Source: Oligella ureolytica DSM 18253 (GTDB lineage Bacteria; Pseudomonadota; Gammaproteobacteria; Burkholderiales; Burkholderiaceae_B). From it: a stretch of 50,631 nt of DNA. The notes beneath the pieces are model-generated. The model was given only the letters and a program-made list of their open reading frames with translations, had not been told where the DNA came from and ran no database searches. Positions 27,403 to 38,597 of the stretch are shown one piece after another. Numbering within the stretch: the first letter of the stretch is position 1; each line of letters starts with the position of its first letter. The position numbers and the translations under genes are program-made. The stretch covers positions 1 through 50,631 of the forward strand of contig NZ_KB892292.1 in assembly GCF_000373745.1 (NCBI RefSeq). Reading direction: 5' to 3'.

Positions 27403-29208
27403 CAAGTTCAAAATAGCTTCACCGTAGGTGGCGATTTTCTTATCGCCCATCCCCTCAACCTGCGCTAAGTCCTCGAGACTTTGCGGCTTCTTGAGTGCCA
27501 ACTGATATAGGGTGATATCTCTAAAGACAATATAAGCCGGCACACTGCTGGCTTTAGCTTCTTCAAGGCGCCATTCTCGCAGCTTTTCAAATAATAAGGT
27601 GTCTTCTGCCGACAACTCAAAAACCGCTCTATTTTGCGACGGCATTTGATTATTGGATCGTAACTTACTGAGCGGCTCTATTTGTCTTAGCCGGAGTTTT
27701 TTCTTACCCAATAAAATATCATGGCTTTTTTTAGCCAGATAATAAGTCGTTCTAAACCCCTCTGACTGCATTTCCAAATACTCTGCTGCTAAAAGCTGGC
27801 GGATTAAACCGCGCCATTGACTCTCATCTAACTCACGCCCAATTCCAAAGACCGTCAGCTGATGATGCTTTTGCTGAATAACGCGCTCAGTCCTTTTGCC
27901 GTGCAAAATATCAATTAAATGCTTTGCGCCGCTAAACTCACCATATTCCTTTCGGAGTCGGTAAATGGTCGATAAAAGCTTTTGAGCAGCAACTGTGGCA
28001 TCCCACAAGCGCGGAGGATCTGCGCAAATATCACAATTACCGCAGGGCTCACTTTGCTCACCAAAATACCTCAATACACGCTGGCGACGGCAAGATGACG
28101 CCTCACAAAAAGCCAGCATGGCATTAAGCGCATCAGCCGAACGCTCCTTAAAGGCATCATCACCATTAGAGCCTTCGATCAACTTACGCTGCTGCATCAA
28201 ATCCTGCAAACCATAAGCCAGCCAAGCGGTAGCCGGCAAACCATCACGTCCGGCACGACCGGTTTCTTGATAATATGCCTCAATGGAACGGGGGATATCA
28301 ATGTGCGCAACAAAACGCACATCCGGTTTATTAATACCCATCCCAAAGGCAATTGTAGAAACAATCACCACCCCATCTTCTTGTTGGAAAATGCGTTGAT
28401 TGTCATAGCGCTCTTCTGCACTCAATCCGGCATGATAAGCCAAGGCACGAACACCTGATTTTTGTAAAAAAGCCGCTACGCCTTCGGTTTTTTGTCGGGA
28501 CAAACAATACACAATACCGGAATCGCCCGCATGCTGCCTATTAATAAAACTCAGTAGTTGCTGCCTTTCTTTGTCTTTTTCAACAACCTCATAGCGAATA
28601 TTAGGTCGATCAAAGCTGCTGATAAATTGCTGAGCTTCTTCAAGGTGTAAACGCTCAACAATTTCTGCACGTGTCAACTCAGTCGCAGTCGCAGTGAGGG
28701 CGACACGTGGCACCTCAGGCCAACGCTCAGGCAAAATAGACAAATCCAAATAGGCCGGTCTGAAGTCGTGACCCCACTGTGAAACACAATGCGCTTCATC
28801 AATCGCAAATAAGCCAATTTGAAGATTATCTAATAACCGTAGAAAGCGAGGATTTTCAAAACGTTCGGGCGAGACATATAAGAACTTGATCTCTCCACGC
28901 AATAAAGTATGTTCAGCCGCTTTAATCTCATCCCACACCATGCCTGAGTGCAAACTGACCGCACTCACACCTAGCGCGCGCAACGCATCGACCTGATCAT
29001 GCATCAGGGCAACTAAGGGGGAGACGACGACGGCAACACCCGATCTGACCAGACCGGGAATTTGGTAACAAAGTGATTTACCAGCACCCGTTGGCATCAA
29101 AATCAGAGCATCCTCGCCACTAATCAGATGCTCGACAATCGCTTCCTGGCCACTACGAAACTCCTCATAGCCAAAAACATGCCGCAGAACTTCCTTTGCT
29201 GATAACAC
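27394..29208 (-). CDS. recQ: ATP-dependent DNA helicase RecQ
   Basis: The 604-residue 3'-5' helicase acts in RecF-pathway recombination. [15 protein letters not shown] (37-51), DEAHC with [11 protein letters not shown], and the RQC domain with its zinc cysteines ([19 protein letters not shown]) are followed by a winged helix and a C-terminal HRDC domain (from about 530). Length is normal. Transcribed toward ruvB; the two stop codons overlap. Confidence 0.97.
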   Translation of the reverse strand: MLSAKEVLRHVFGYEEFRSGQEAIVEHLISGEDALILMPTGAGKSLCYQIPGLVRSGVAVVVSPLVALMHDQVDALRALGVSAVSLHSGMVWDEIKAAEHTLLRGEIKFLYVSPERFENPRFLRLLDNLQIGLFAIDEAHCVSQWGHDFRPAYLDLSILPERWPEVPRVALTATATELTRAEIVERLHLEEAQQFISSFDRPNIRYEVVEKDKERQQLLSFINRQHAGDSGIVYCLSRQKTEGVAAFLQKSGVRALAYHAGLSAEERYDNQRIFQQEDGVVIVSTIAFGMGINKPDVRFVAHIDIPRSIEAYYQETGRAGRDGLPATAWLAYGLQDLMQQRKLIEGSNGDDAFKERSADALNAMLAFCEASSCRRQRVLRYFGEQSEPCGNCDICADPPRLWDATVAAQKLLSTIYRLRKEYGEFSGAKHLIDILHGKRTERVIQQKHHQLTVFGIGRELDESQWRGLIRQLLAAEYLEMQSEGFRTTYYLAKKSHDILLGKKKLRLRQIEPLSKLRSNNQMPSQNRAVFELSAEDTLLFEKLREWRLEEAKASSVPAYIVFRDITLYQLALKKPQSLEDLAQVEGMGDKKIATYGEAILNLLK

Positions 29209-29307
29209 GTTAACCTACATCAAGATAAAAGGTATTAGTGTACCATTGCCCACCCCATACGATATAATCAAGCGTTTAGTTACACGTTAATTTGAATCGA
29301 CTTATAT

Positions 29308-30390
29308 ATGCAAATAGGAATCGCGGGTGCCGGCTTAGCCGGACGTTTATTGGCCTATGCTCTATCTACTCACGGCCATCAAGTAGAAGTTTTTGATCCT
29401 GCCCCTGACGCTCATGCCCGCATCGCAGCAGGCTGGACCGCAGCCGGTATGTTATGTCCTTTAGCCGAAATGGACACGGGCGATGACTACGTCTATAAGC
29501 TTGGACAACGCTCACTTCAGCTATGGGCTGATATCGCTAAGCTCACCGACAACAAGATCGACTTAAGACTCAAGGGTAGTCTTATGCTTGCGCACAAAGG
29601 CGACGAAGGTGCTGCCGAGCAGATGATTTCACTGCTGCAGCGTAAATCACCCAACCCCGACGACCAACCCAGAGTAACCTCGATGCGGGAACTGCAAGAA
29701 TTAGAGCCCTCAGTCCAAGGTCCTTCTCATGCTTGGTACTTGCCATTTGAAGGGCAAGTTGATACGACCTTAGCCATGCAAACCTTATGCGCCGATGCAA
29801 AGGGTGTCACTTGGCACTGGGGTACGTCAGTTAAGGAGCTAACTCCCGGCGAGCTAGTCATTGGCGACGAAAAGCGTCAATTTGATTGGGTTTTCGATAC
29901 GCGGGGAGTTGGCGCACGTCGTCTTAAACACCCTCACCCGACCGAGCTTTCATGTCAAAATGTACGTGGTGTACGCGGTGAGGTTTTCTGGGTACAGGCA
30001 CCTGAGATTACTCTAAACAGACCGTTACGCTTATTGCACCCACGCTACCATGTCTATATCGTACCGCGCCAAAACAATCTCTTTGTGATTGGCGCAAGCT
30101 CCATCGAAAGTGAAGACAGGTCACCCGTTAGCGTGCGCACAACTGTCGAGCTTTTAGCGGCAGCTCATAGCGTCTTACCCGGTCTGTCTGAGGGCAGAAT
30201 TGTTCATACTGAAACCAATCTGCGTCCGGCCTTAGTCGATAATTTTCCGCGCATCGAAACAGAACAAGGCCTGAGCAGAATCAACGGTCTTTTTAGACAC
30301 GGTTGGATGATTGCTCCGGCCATGATCGAAGAAGCACTTGAGACAGCATTTAAAGCGCCTATGCTTGCTCAATCCCATAGCGAGATTTAA
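29308..30390 (+). CDS. thiO: FAD-dependent glycine oxidase-like ThiO
   Basis: The 360-residue flavoprotein begins with the dinucleotide-binding IGIAGAGLAGRLLAYAL, then AAGWTAAGMLCPLAEMD, the DAO-family FAD site, and has a C-terminal NLRPALVDNFPRI block. ThiO oxidises glycine to the imine used by ThiG for thiazole. Gene order thiO-thiS-thiG supports this; thiS starts 1 nt after the thiO stop. No TPP riboswitch is visible in the 99-nt gap to recQ. Confidence 0.9.
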   Translation: MQIGIAGAGLAGRLLAYALSTHGHQVEVFDPAPDAHARIAAGWTAAGMLCPLAEMDTGDDYVYKLGQRSLQLWADIAKLTDNKIDLRLKGSLMLAHKGDEGAAEQMISLLQRKSPNPDDQPRVTSMRELQELEPSVQGPSHAWYLPFEGQVDTTLAMQTLCADAKGVTWHWGTSVKELTPGELVIGDEKRQFDWVFDTRGVGARRLKHPHPTELSCQNVRGVRGEVFWVQAPEITLNRPLRLLHPRYHVYIVPRQNNLFVIGASSIESEDRSPVSVRTTVELLAAAHSVLPGLSEGRIVHTETNLRPALVDNFPRIETEQGLSRINGLFRHGWMIAPAMIEEALETAFKAPMLAQSHSEI

Positions 30391-30391
30391 C

Positions 30392-30613
30392 ATGATTACT
30401 GTCAAAGTTAATGGTGAAGACAAACAGCTTCCCACAGGTACCCAATTAGCCCAGCTCATCGACATCTTACTGCAAGAAGCTGGCCAAGAGCCTGACCCGG
30501 CACTCTTAGCCACCGCTGTTAATGAGGTTTTTATACCTCGCCAACAGCGCGCAGAGTATTTTTTAAAAGAAAACGATGAGGTCTTTACCTTTTCACCTAT
30601 TACCGGAGGCTAA
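30392..30613 (+). CDS. thiS: Sulfur carrier protein ThiS
   Basis: The 73-residue ubiquitin-like protein ends in the diagnostic Gly-Gly (FSPITGG), which is adenylated and converted to a thiocarboxylate that donates sulfur to thiazole. The start at 30392 follows family length; earlier in-frame codons belong to the thiO end. It ends 6 nt before thiG. Confidence 0.95.
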   Translation: MITVKVNGEDKQLPTGTQLAQLIDILLQEAGQEPDPALLATAVNEVFIPRQQRAEYFLKENDEVFTFSPITGG

Positions 30614-30619
30614 GCATAT

Positions 30620-31435
30620 ATGTCAGATAAATTTAATGTCGGCGGTGTCACTCTCAACAGTCGTTTTTTCTTAGGCACTGCACTCTACTCCTCTCCAAAA
30701 GTACTGGCAGATGCGATTGACGCAGCAGAGACAGAGGTCATTACCGTCGGGCTAAAGCGCCAATTACCAGCCGGCGCTAACCCTCTTACTCAAAGCACGA
30801 CAGAGGGTGTCGACAATCCGTTTTTTCAGATCTTAAAGCAAAGTGGTAAGTATTTATTACCCAATACTGCCGGCTGCAAAACGGCAAAAGAAGCCATCAC
30901 CCTTGCCTATATGGCGCGTGAAATTTTTGAAACAAACTGGATTAAATTAGAGGTTATCGGCGATGACTATACCCTACAGCCCGACCCTATTAATCTGATT
31001 GAAGCTGCTGAGCAATTAGTAAAAGATGGTTTTGAGGTCTTCCCTTATTGCACCGATGACTTGGTTACTTGCCGACGCTTACTGGATGTCGGTTGTAACG
31101 TCTTAATGCCATGGGGAGCACCCATTGGTTCAGGCCAAGGCCTTACAAACCCTCATGCCTTACGCATTTTGCGCGCACGCTTACCTGATGTGCCTCTGAT
31201 TGTAGATGCCGGCATCGGCTCACCCGCCGATGCTGCCTTAGCAATGCAAATGGGCTTTGATGGTGTTTTATTAAACTCTGCGGTTGCCAAAGCACATGAC
31301 TCAGTCAAAATGGCCGAAGCCTTTAAATTAGCCATTCGCTCCGGCCGCCTAGCTTATGAAGCCGGTATCATGCCTAAACAGGACATGGCCACACCCAGCA
31401 CACCGGTCACGGGCCGACCATTTTTACTGGATTAG
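30620..31435 (+). CDS. thiG: Thiazole synthase
   Basis: The 271-residue TIM-barrel protein forms the thiazole phosphate from DXP, ThiS-thiocarboxylate and dehydroglycine. Visible are LNSRFFLGTALYSS, LPNTAGCKTAKEA, the catalytic-lysine strand NWIKLEVIGD and MPWGAPIGSGQGL. The C-terminal VDAGIGSPADAALAMQMGFDG is typical. Last gene of thiO-thiS-thiG; thiE and thiD are not in the window. Confidence 0.97.
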   Translation: MSDKFNVGGVTLNSRFFLGTALYSSPKVLADAIDAAETEVITVGLKRQLPAGANPLTQSTTEGVDNPFFQILKQSGKYLLPNTAGCKTAKEAITLAYMAREIFETNWIKLEVIGDDYTLQPDPINLIEAAEQLVKDGFEVFPYCTDDLVTCRRLLDVGCNVLMPWGAPIGSGQGLTNPHALRILRARLPDVPLIVDAGIGSPADAALAMQMGFDGVLLNSAVAKAHDSVKMAEAFKLAIRSGRLAYEAGIMPKQDMATPSTPVTGRPFLLD

Positions 31436-31489
31436 TACATAACCCATAGGCAGAGCAAAGCCGCAAGCGCCTTATCCGCGTCATACGCA

Positions 31490-32155
31490 TCATTGGCGCT
31501 TAGCAATCCCTTTGTCTACTAAATTTGAAATTCGACAATATGGCTGTTCAAACAATAACTCAATCAACTCATGGCTATAAATTTTAGGTTCATGCTCTTT
31601 AACATACGATGTAGTTTGTTCAATCAGATCGGTGATGGCTGCAATTTTATTTTTAGTCCATAAAGAAGTCTCTTCAATCGCCTTAAGCATAAATAAAATC
31701 CAAGATTCCCAATCTCCCTCCGTTGTTACTGCTAGCAACAAGCGATAATAATCACTTTTATTCATCACAATAAAACGACTTAAATCAACTGCTGTCCGAG
31801 TCGATAATGGCAATTTCTTTAATGATTCAAACCCATTAAAAAGCGCTCGACGATAATTCAGCGCGTCTTTAGTCATTGGATCGGCATTGTCTTCTTCTTG
31901 CGCGTATTGGAATAATTTATCAGTCGTGGTGACTATATTTTCTATTTCAGAACTACTCTGAGCCTCCAATACCAGCAGTAGATTAATCAACAATCCCTGA
32001 CTAGGCAGCAGCCTCCCCGCCTGGTTTAGTGCAGCCAAAGCGGCACGCGCTGTAATACACGCTTTTAATATACTTTTAGTTTCTAATTCTTGTGATGGTG
32101 CCAATAAAGGAAGTTCATCGTATCGCTTTTCTGCGATCCAGAGCCTTGTATTCAC
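31490..32155 (-). pseudogene. Fic-family protein with catalytic core deleted and C-terminus truncated
   Basis: The 221-codon frame reads like a standard Fic protein at both ends. The N-terminal Fic_N region has LEAQSSSEIENIVTTTDKLF, including the class II inhibitory pattern S68-x3-E72-N73. After TRTAVDL (near 125) it jumps directly to SRFIVMNKSDYYRLL, the segment that in family members follows the catalytic loop. The 110 or so residues with HPFxxGNGR are therefore missing, in frame, and the product stops at GIAKRQ before the winged-helix part. AMPylation activity is not expected. Either a remnant or a small non-catalytic protein. Confidence 0.8.
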
Positions 32156-32226
32156 CTATTTATATTTTAAATCGGTATATGTGATTAACTGATCACACTA
32201 AACAATCTGTTTAAAAAATCGAAAAA

Positions 32227-32255
32227 AATCGACATATTTTCAAAATGTGTCGATT
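32227..32255 (-). terminator. Terminator-like hairpin upstream of the Fic remnant
   Basis: AATCGACA (32227-32234) pairs with TGTCGATT (32248-32255), continuing into an A/T-rich inner stem. On the minus strand a run of seven T follows. It is the second terminator downstream of the peroxiredoxin gene. Confidence 0.7.
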
Positions 32256-32320
32256 GCTTGTACATATTTAGACAGCTTGTTTGAATGTGGCCCCCTTTTA
32301 TGCTCTTCCTTTTGCATAAA

Positions 32321-32352
32321 AAAGGCTTAGATCCTATGCAATCTAAGCCTTT
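32321..32352 (-). terminator. Rho-independent terminator of the peroxiredoxin gene
   Basis: The perfect arms AAAGGCTTAGAT (32321-32332) and ATCTAAGCCTTT (32341-32352) have an 8-nt loop. The minus strand continues with a T-run. It lies 31 nt after the stop codon. Confidence 0.9.
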
Positions 32353-32382
32353 AGTCACTGAACTAGTATATGAACGGATTAA

Positions 32383-33036
32383 TTATTCCGGGCACTTAGC
32401 AAAACGTAAATAAGGTAGTGCCTTGGTCAATTCACCGTATTTCTCTGTTGCCTGCTCATCATTTAAGCTCAATGCAACGATAACATCCTCGCCAGGCTGC
32501 CAATCCGCCGGTGTCGCCAGAGCAACACCATCTGTTAATTGAATCGCGTCCAGCGCACGTAGAATCTCAGCAAAATTACGGCCAACTGACATTGGATAGG
32601 TTAGTGTTAGGCGAATCTTCTTGTCAGGACCAATAATAAATACAGTACGTACAGTCGCGCTATCCGCTGGCGTTCTACCATCAGGTAAGTAAGCCTCTGC
32701 CGGGAACATGTCGTACAGCTTGGCCACAGTCAATGACGTATCATCAATAATCGGGAAATTAGCAGGTGTCTCTGCAAACTTGCTGATATCAGCCTTCCAC
32801 TTAGTGTGGTCATCAACCCCATCAACCGAAACACCAATCACTTTCGTGTTGCGCTTTTCAAATTCCGGAGATAAGCGAGCTACTGCGCCGAATTCTGTAG
32901 TACACACCGGCGTGAAGTCTTTGGGATGTGAAAAGATGATGGCGTAGTCATCACCAATCCAATCATGGAAACTAATTTCACCCTCAGTGGTGTTAGCGGT
33001 AAAATCCGGTGCGATATCATTAATACGTAACGACAT
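32383..33036 (-). CDS. 1-Cys peroxiredoxin (Prx6 type)
   Basis: The 217-residue peroxidase has the peroxidatic C45 in DFTPVCTTEFG, R in TVRTVF and the long C-terminal domain typical of the Prx6/1-Cys group (YLRFAKCPE at the end). It reduces hydrogen peroxide and organic hydroperoxides in the cytoplasm. It is monocistronic with tandem terminators downstream. The 226-nt upstream region has no clear OxyR site by eye. Confidence 0.93.
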   Translation of the reverse strand: MSLRINDIAPDFTANTTEGEISFHDWIGDDYAIIFSHPKDFTPVCTTEFGAVARLSPEFEKRNTKVIGVSVDGVDDHTKWKADISKFAETPANFPIIDDTSLTVAKLYDMFPAEAYLPDGRTPADSATVRTVFIIGPDKKIRLTLTYPMSVGRNFAEILRALDAIQLTDGVALATPADWQPGEDVIVALSLNDEQATEKYGELTKALPYLRFAKCPE

Positions 33037-33262
33037 AAGCTCTCCTTAAACTTTTAATTAAAAAATAAAATTATTTCCTGCAACATGGTACATTGCTATG
33101 CGTAGGGCATTAGCCACTTATGCAATAAGTCGACTCAATATTCAAATACTAACATAATGAAATTCATTCATTAAACGAATATTTACTACTTTAGATATAA
33201 CTAACAGCTATTTGCATCTTTAAAAAACATACTTCTTTTTTATATAACTAGGATCTAAATTC

Positions 33263-34222
33263 ATGTTGGCCATTCTCAACATCACTTTACCGCTCTTTCT
33301 CTTAATCGGTGTCGGCTACAGTGCCACTAAGTTAGGCTTTTTAAGTTTAGAGCACAATCGCGGTCTTGGCAGTTTTGTCCTAAACTTCGCCTTCCCTGCC
33401 TTGGTGTTTAATGCCATTTCCAGATTAGACATGCGCAGTGAGTTTATCTATGAGTATGTGTTGATCTATGGTGGTATCACCGTAGCGCTGTATTGGGCCG
33501 GCTTTTTAATCAGCCTCAAAGTCCTCAGAAAAAAAACAGTGCACTCTGCACTTAACGGACTTGGGCTTATTTTCTGTAACACCGCATTTTTGGGTTATCC
33601 GGTACTTGCGCAAGTTATTGGTTATGAAAAGGCAGCTATTTTTTTAAGTATGAATTTACTATTTGAGAATTTACTTGGTGTACTACCCACTATTTTATTG
33701 TGTGAATTATCTGCAGGTAAAAAGAAAAACCTTTTCAAACTGTTTCTTACTGCCTTGCAAAAAATCTTTACCAGCCCACCAATTGTTGCCATCATTAGCG
33801 GTCTGATTTTCTCTCTCCTTGGCCTTGGTGTTGCTGAACCGATTCACAAAACGCTCACCATGCTGAGTATTGCTGCAGCGCCCGTCGCTCTTTTTGCGAT
33901 CGGTGCAAATCTCAACGGCATTCATTTCCGTTCAAGTATTAAGAGCGCCATACCAATCACCCTCGGCAAAATCGTTCTCTTTCCAAGTTTAGTGTTTCTA
34001 GGTTTCACGCTCTTTGGTGTAGACGATCCGATAACCGTTATGTCAGGCGTATTACTGGCCTCAACACCGGCGGCAACGCTCTATGCCTTAATCGGAATTC
34101 AATATGGTGAAGGCACAGCGACATCAGGCAACTTGATTGTGATGACATTGTCCTCATTTATCAGCTTAAGCCTTGTGCTGGCTCTCTGGGATCACTTTTA
34201 TGGCTTTCCTATTCCACTCTAA
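33263..34222 (+). CDS. AEC-family transporter (auxin efflux carrier type)
   Basis: The 319-residue protein has ten hydrophobic segments in two halves separated by the basic loop AGKKKNLFKLF near residue 152-162. LPLFLLIGVGYSATKLG and the later ASTPAAT-YALIG block are family hallmarks of AEC carriers, which often move malonate, malate or other organic acids by proton symport. The substrate cannot be told. It precedes groES but the groE operon has its own promoter. Confidence 0.85.
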   Translation: MLAILNITLPLFLLIGVGYSATKLGFLSLEHNRGLGSFVLNFAFPALVFNAISRLDMRSEFIYEYVLIYGGITVALYWAGFLISLKVLRKKTVHSALNGLGLIFCNTAFLGYPVLAQVIGYEKAAIFLSMNLLFENLLGVLPTILLCELSAGKKKNLFKLFLTALQKIFTSPPIVAIISGLIFSLLGLGVAEPIHKTLTMLSIAAAPVALFAIGANLNGIHFRSSIKSAIPITLGKIVLFPSLVFLGFTLFGVDDPITVMSGVLLASTPAATLYALIGIQYGEGTATSGNLIVMTLSSFISLSLVLALWDHFYGFPIPL

Positions 34223-34261
34223 ACACGCTCAAAGTAAATTGTAACAAACATGTAACCACCC

Positions 34262-34316
34262 CTTGAAAGCTGAAGAATCGCCCATATAATTAGCACTCAT
34301 AAGGGTAGAGTGCTAA
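34262..34316 (+). promoter_or_regulatory. groESL promoter with CIRCE operator
   Basis: CIRCE is perfect: TTAGCACTC (34290-34298), 9 nt, GAGTGCTAA (34308-34316). The -10 TATAAT (34285-34290) touches it, and TTGAAA (34263-34268) lies 16 nt before the -10. The same DNA matches a sigma32 promoter: CTTGAAA (34262-34268), 12 nt, CCCATAT (34281-34287). So HrcA repression and heat-shock sigma factor likely act together. Confidence 0.9.
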
Positions 34317-34374
34317 AGCACACCCGTTTTTACTAAGTTGTTTTTAATTTTTCTTATTCTTTAAGGAGTTTCCT

Positions 34375-34662
34375 ATGGCATTGCGTCCTTTACAAGACCG
34401 CGTAATCATTAAGCGTTTAGACAATGAGCGCACGACTGCCTCAGGTATTGTTATCCCTGAAAGCGCTGCTGAGAAGCCAGATCAAGGTGAAGTAGTTGCT
34501 GTTGGTCCGGGCAAAAAAACTGACAATGGTACGCTTATTGCTTTAGAAGTTAAGGTTGGCGATAAAGTACTATTCGGCAAATATGCTGGCCAAGCTGTAA
34601 AAGTTGATGGTGAAGAGTTATTGGTCATCAACGAAGACGACATCTTAGCGGTTGTTGAGTAA
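34375..34662 (+). CDS. groES: Co-chaperonin GroES
   Basis: The 95-residue lid of the chaperonin. [16 protein letters not shown], the mobile loop [21 protein letters not shown] and the [17 protein letters not shown] block are all present. It is the first gene of groES-groEL, preceded by GGAG in good position. Confidence 0.98.
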   Translation: MALRPLQDRVIIKRLDNERTTASGIVIPESAAEKPDQGEVVAVGPGKKTDNGTLIALEVKVGDKVLFGKYAGQAVKVDGEELLVINEDDILAVVE

Positions 34663-34731
34663 TCGCTCATCCATAGATGACAACTCGCTACATTTAATCG
34701 TCGCGACTATTTTTGTATAAAGAATTTTTAA

Positions 34732-36420
<1,689 letters not shown>

Positions 36421-36470
36421 TCTAGCTCACATCAACCGCTATAAGCAGTTAAAAGCTGCTTATAACACAA

Positions 36471-36503
36471 AATGGTGCCTTATAGTGAGGCACCATTTTT
36501 TTT
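36471..36503 (+). terminator. Rho-independent terminator of groESL
   Basis: AATGGTGCCT (36471-36480) pairs with AGGCACCATT (36488-36497), followed by eight T. A smaller hairpin ATAAGCAG/CTGCTTAT precedes it at 36441-36463. Confidence 0.95.
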
Positions 36504-36611
36504 GCTCTTTTATTTTGATTTTATGGGTTAAGCAGGATTAAGCGCTGCGGTTAGACCTACAATAGAGTCTGCTGATTTGAATCATCACTGCTTTACTCTG
36601 ATATAAATCGT

Positions 36612-37472
36612 ATGTCTAAATTTATTGAAAAACTACAAAACGCTTGGGATAAACAAAACTCTTTACTGGTTGTCGGCCTAGACCCAGATCAGCAGCGCAT
36701 GCCTGAGTCTATATTACAAAGCAAAACACCCATCTTTGATTTCTGCAAAGGAATCATTGACGCCACTGCCGAATACGCTTGCGCATTTAAGCCCCAAATT
36801 GCTTATTTCGCTTCACAGGGCGCCGAAATGGCACTGACACAGCTCTGCCATTACATTAGCAACACCTACCCTGAGTTGCCTATTTTACTTGACTCCAAGC
36901 GTGGAGATATTGGCACCACTGCAGACCACTACGCCAAAGAAGCCTTCGAACGCTATTGCGCTGATGCCATCACGGTCAACCCCTATATGGGTTTTGATTC
37001 GATTGAGCCTTATCTGGCTTGGGAAAATAAAGGCGTCATTATTTTATGCCGCACATCAAACCAAGGTGGCTCAGACTTTCAATTCTTTGAGTCGGCTGAT
37101 GGCACTCCACTTTATCTTGAAGTTGCCAAAACCGTCGCTGAAAAATGGAATCTTTCTGAGCAATGCTCATTAGTCGTTGGCGCAACATTTCCTGAGGAAC
37201 TGGCAAAGGTTCGCGCTTGCGTTGGCGACGACATGGCACTACTTGTGCCCGGTATCGGCGCACAAGGCGGCGACATCGAAGCCACCGTCATGGCTGGTGC
37301 TAACAGCAAGGGGCAAGGCCTGATGATTAATTCAGCACGAGCTATTTTATACGCTAGTTCCGGTACAGATTGGCAAGAAGCGGCCGCTGCAGAAGCTCGT
37401 AAAACTCGTGACAGCATCAACGAAGCCAGAGAGAAATTCCTAGCAACCAAAAAAGAAACCGAAGAAATCTAA
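36612..37472 (+). CDS. pyrF: Orotidine 5'-phosphate decarboxylase (type 2)
   Basis: The 286-residue enzyme makes UMP from OMP. The catalytic charged network is D94-S-K96-R-G-D99 in [17 protein letters not shown], and the [11 protein letters not shown] and [11 protein letters not shown] blocks of the longer type 2 proteins are present. Single gene between the groE terminator and the convergent pncC. Confidence 0.97.
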   Translation: MSKFIEKLQNAWDKQNSLLVVGLDPDQQRMPESILQSKTPIFDFCKGIIDATAEYACAFKPQIAYFASQGAEMALTQLCHYISNTYPELPILLDSKRGDIGTTADHYAKEAFERYCADAITVNPYMGFDSIEPYLAWENKGVIILCRTSNQGGSDFQFFESADGTPLYLEVAKTVAEKWNLSEQCSLVVGATFPEELAKVRACVGDDMALLVPGIGAQGGDIEATVMAGANSKGQGLMINSARAILYASSGTDWQEAAAAEARKTRDSINEAREKFLATKKETEEI

Positions 37473-37521
37473 CATCTCTTCGGTCAATTAAATACAACTG
37501 AAAAGCTCAAGCCACTAAGTG

Positions 37522-38043
37522 TTATTCCGCATTTAGTGGTCCTAGGACTTGAATCAGTTGATCGATAATAAAGTAGCAACTTTGTAAGCGCACCTCTGCA
37601 CGATCGCCTTCAAAGTACCGAGTAAATGGCAAGGTCACGATACCTTCAGGCGCTCTTTTGGCTAAAGCAAAACAAACCATACCAACCGGCTTAGCCTCAG
37701 TACCACCACCCGGTCCTGCCACACCCGTCACACTGACAGCGATATCTGAGGTAGACACCTTAAACAACACGCCCTCCGCCATCTGAATGGCCACCTCTTC
37801 GCTCACCGCACCGTGCTTTTCCAGGGTCGTGGCACTGACATCCAGCATCGCCATCTTGGCATCGTTGCTGTAGGTCACAAAACCTCGGTCAAACCACTGG
37901 CTGGAACCCGGAGTCGCAGTAATAATGCCACTCACTAAGCCACCGGTACATGACTCTGCGGTACTTAACAAAACACCGTGATGCTCTAAACGCCTACCCA
38001 ACGCAGCCGATTGCTCGGAAAACTCTTCAAAAATATCTTTCAT
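37522..38043 (-). CDS. pncC: Nicotinamide-nucleotide amidase (CinA C-terminal domain alone)
   Basis: The 173-residue protein matches the CinA C-terminal family: TAESCTGGLVSGIITATPGSS with the catalytic Ser, FVTYSNDAKMAMLDV, GAVSEEVA and VTGVAGPGGGT. PncC hydrolyses NMN to nicotinate mononucleotide for NAD recycling. Its ATG overlaps the TGA of pgpA by one base, so it ends the ribBA-ribH-nusB-thiL-pgpA-pncC operon. A weak hairpin spans its stop codon (37512-37539). Confidence 0.94.
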   Translation of the reverse strand: MKDIFEEFSEQSAALGRRLEHHGVLLSTAESCTGGLVSGIITATPGSSQWFDRGFVTYSNDAKMAMLDVSATTLEKHGAVSEEVAIQMAEGVLFKVSTSDIAVSVTGVAGPGGGTEAKPVGMVCFALAKRAPEGIVTLPFTRYFEGDRAEVRLQSCYFIIDQLIQVLGPLNAE

Positions 38044-38579
38044 CAGACTAAGAACACTTCTATCAATCGAATCGCAACCGCGACCGTAAACAGCACATAA
38101 AGGGCAGCGACAATATCATCAAACATCACCCCAAAACCATTTTGAAATTGCTTTTCAAAATACTTGATTGGCCAAGGTTTAATAATATCAAAAATCCTAA
38201 ATAAAACAAAATAAGTAAGGTACCAAAAAGGCCCCGAAGCTGCAGGTGTCGTCACGAACAAGACAAGCCAAAAGGCAATCCACTCATCCCAAACAATGCC
38301 ACCGTGATCATTGACCCCCAGCTCATTACACACCTTTTGACTACAATAGCTGCCATACAAAAAGCATATGATTAAAAAGCCGCCCATTAACCAGTCATTT
38401 GGCAATAAAAAGCTAAGAGGAAACCACAGCAACAAGGCTAATAGAGTACCCCAAGTGCCCGGAGCAGGACGCAGCAACCCTGAACCGAAGCCAAAGGCTA
38501 AAAAACGATGTGGACTCTTAAGAATCCATGAAAAACTCAGTTGAAGCGGATTTATTATGATTTGACTATCTTCTTTCAT
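38043..38579 (-). CDS. pgpA: Phosphatidylglycerophosphatase A
   Basis: The 178-residue inner-membrane enzyme dephosphorylates phosphatidylglycerol phosphate. FGSGLLRPAPGTWGTLLALLL, NDHGGIVWDEWIAFW and the late FGVMFDDIVAALYVL are family blocks. Four hydrophobic segments. It overlaps pncC (ATGA) and follows thiL by 18 nt. Confidence 0.95.
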   Translation of the reverse strand: MKEDSQIIINPLQLSFSWILKSPHRFLAFGFGSGLLRPAPGTWGTLLALLLWFPLSFLLPNDWLMGGFLIICFLYGSYCSQKVCNELGVNDHGGIVWDEWIAFWLVLFVTTPAASGPFWYLTYFVLFRIFDIIKPWPIKYFEKQFQNGFGVMFDDIVAALYVLFTVAVAIRLIEVFLV

Positions 38580-38597
38580 GACAGCGACTAACCTAAT

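Noticed and set aside
37512-37539. Terminator after pncC
   Set aside because: Arms of 7 bp only and no T-run directly after the stem on the minus strand; too weak to call.
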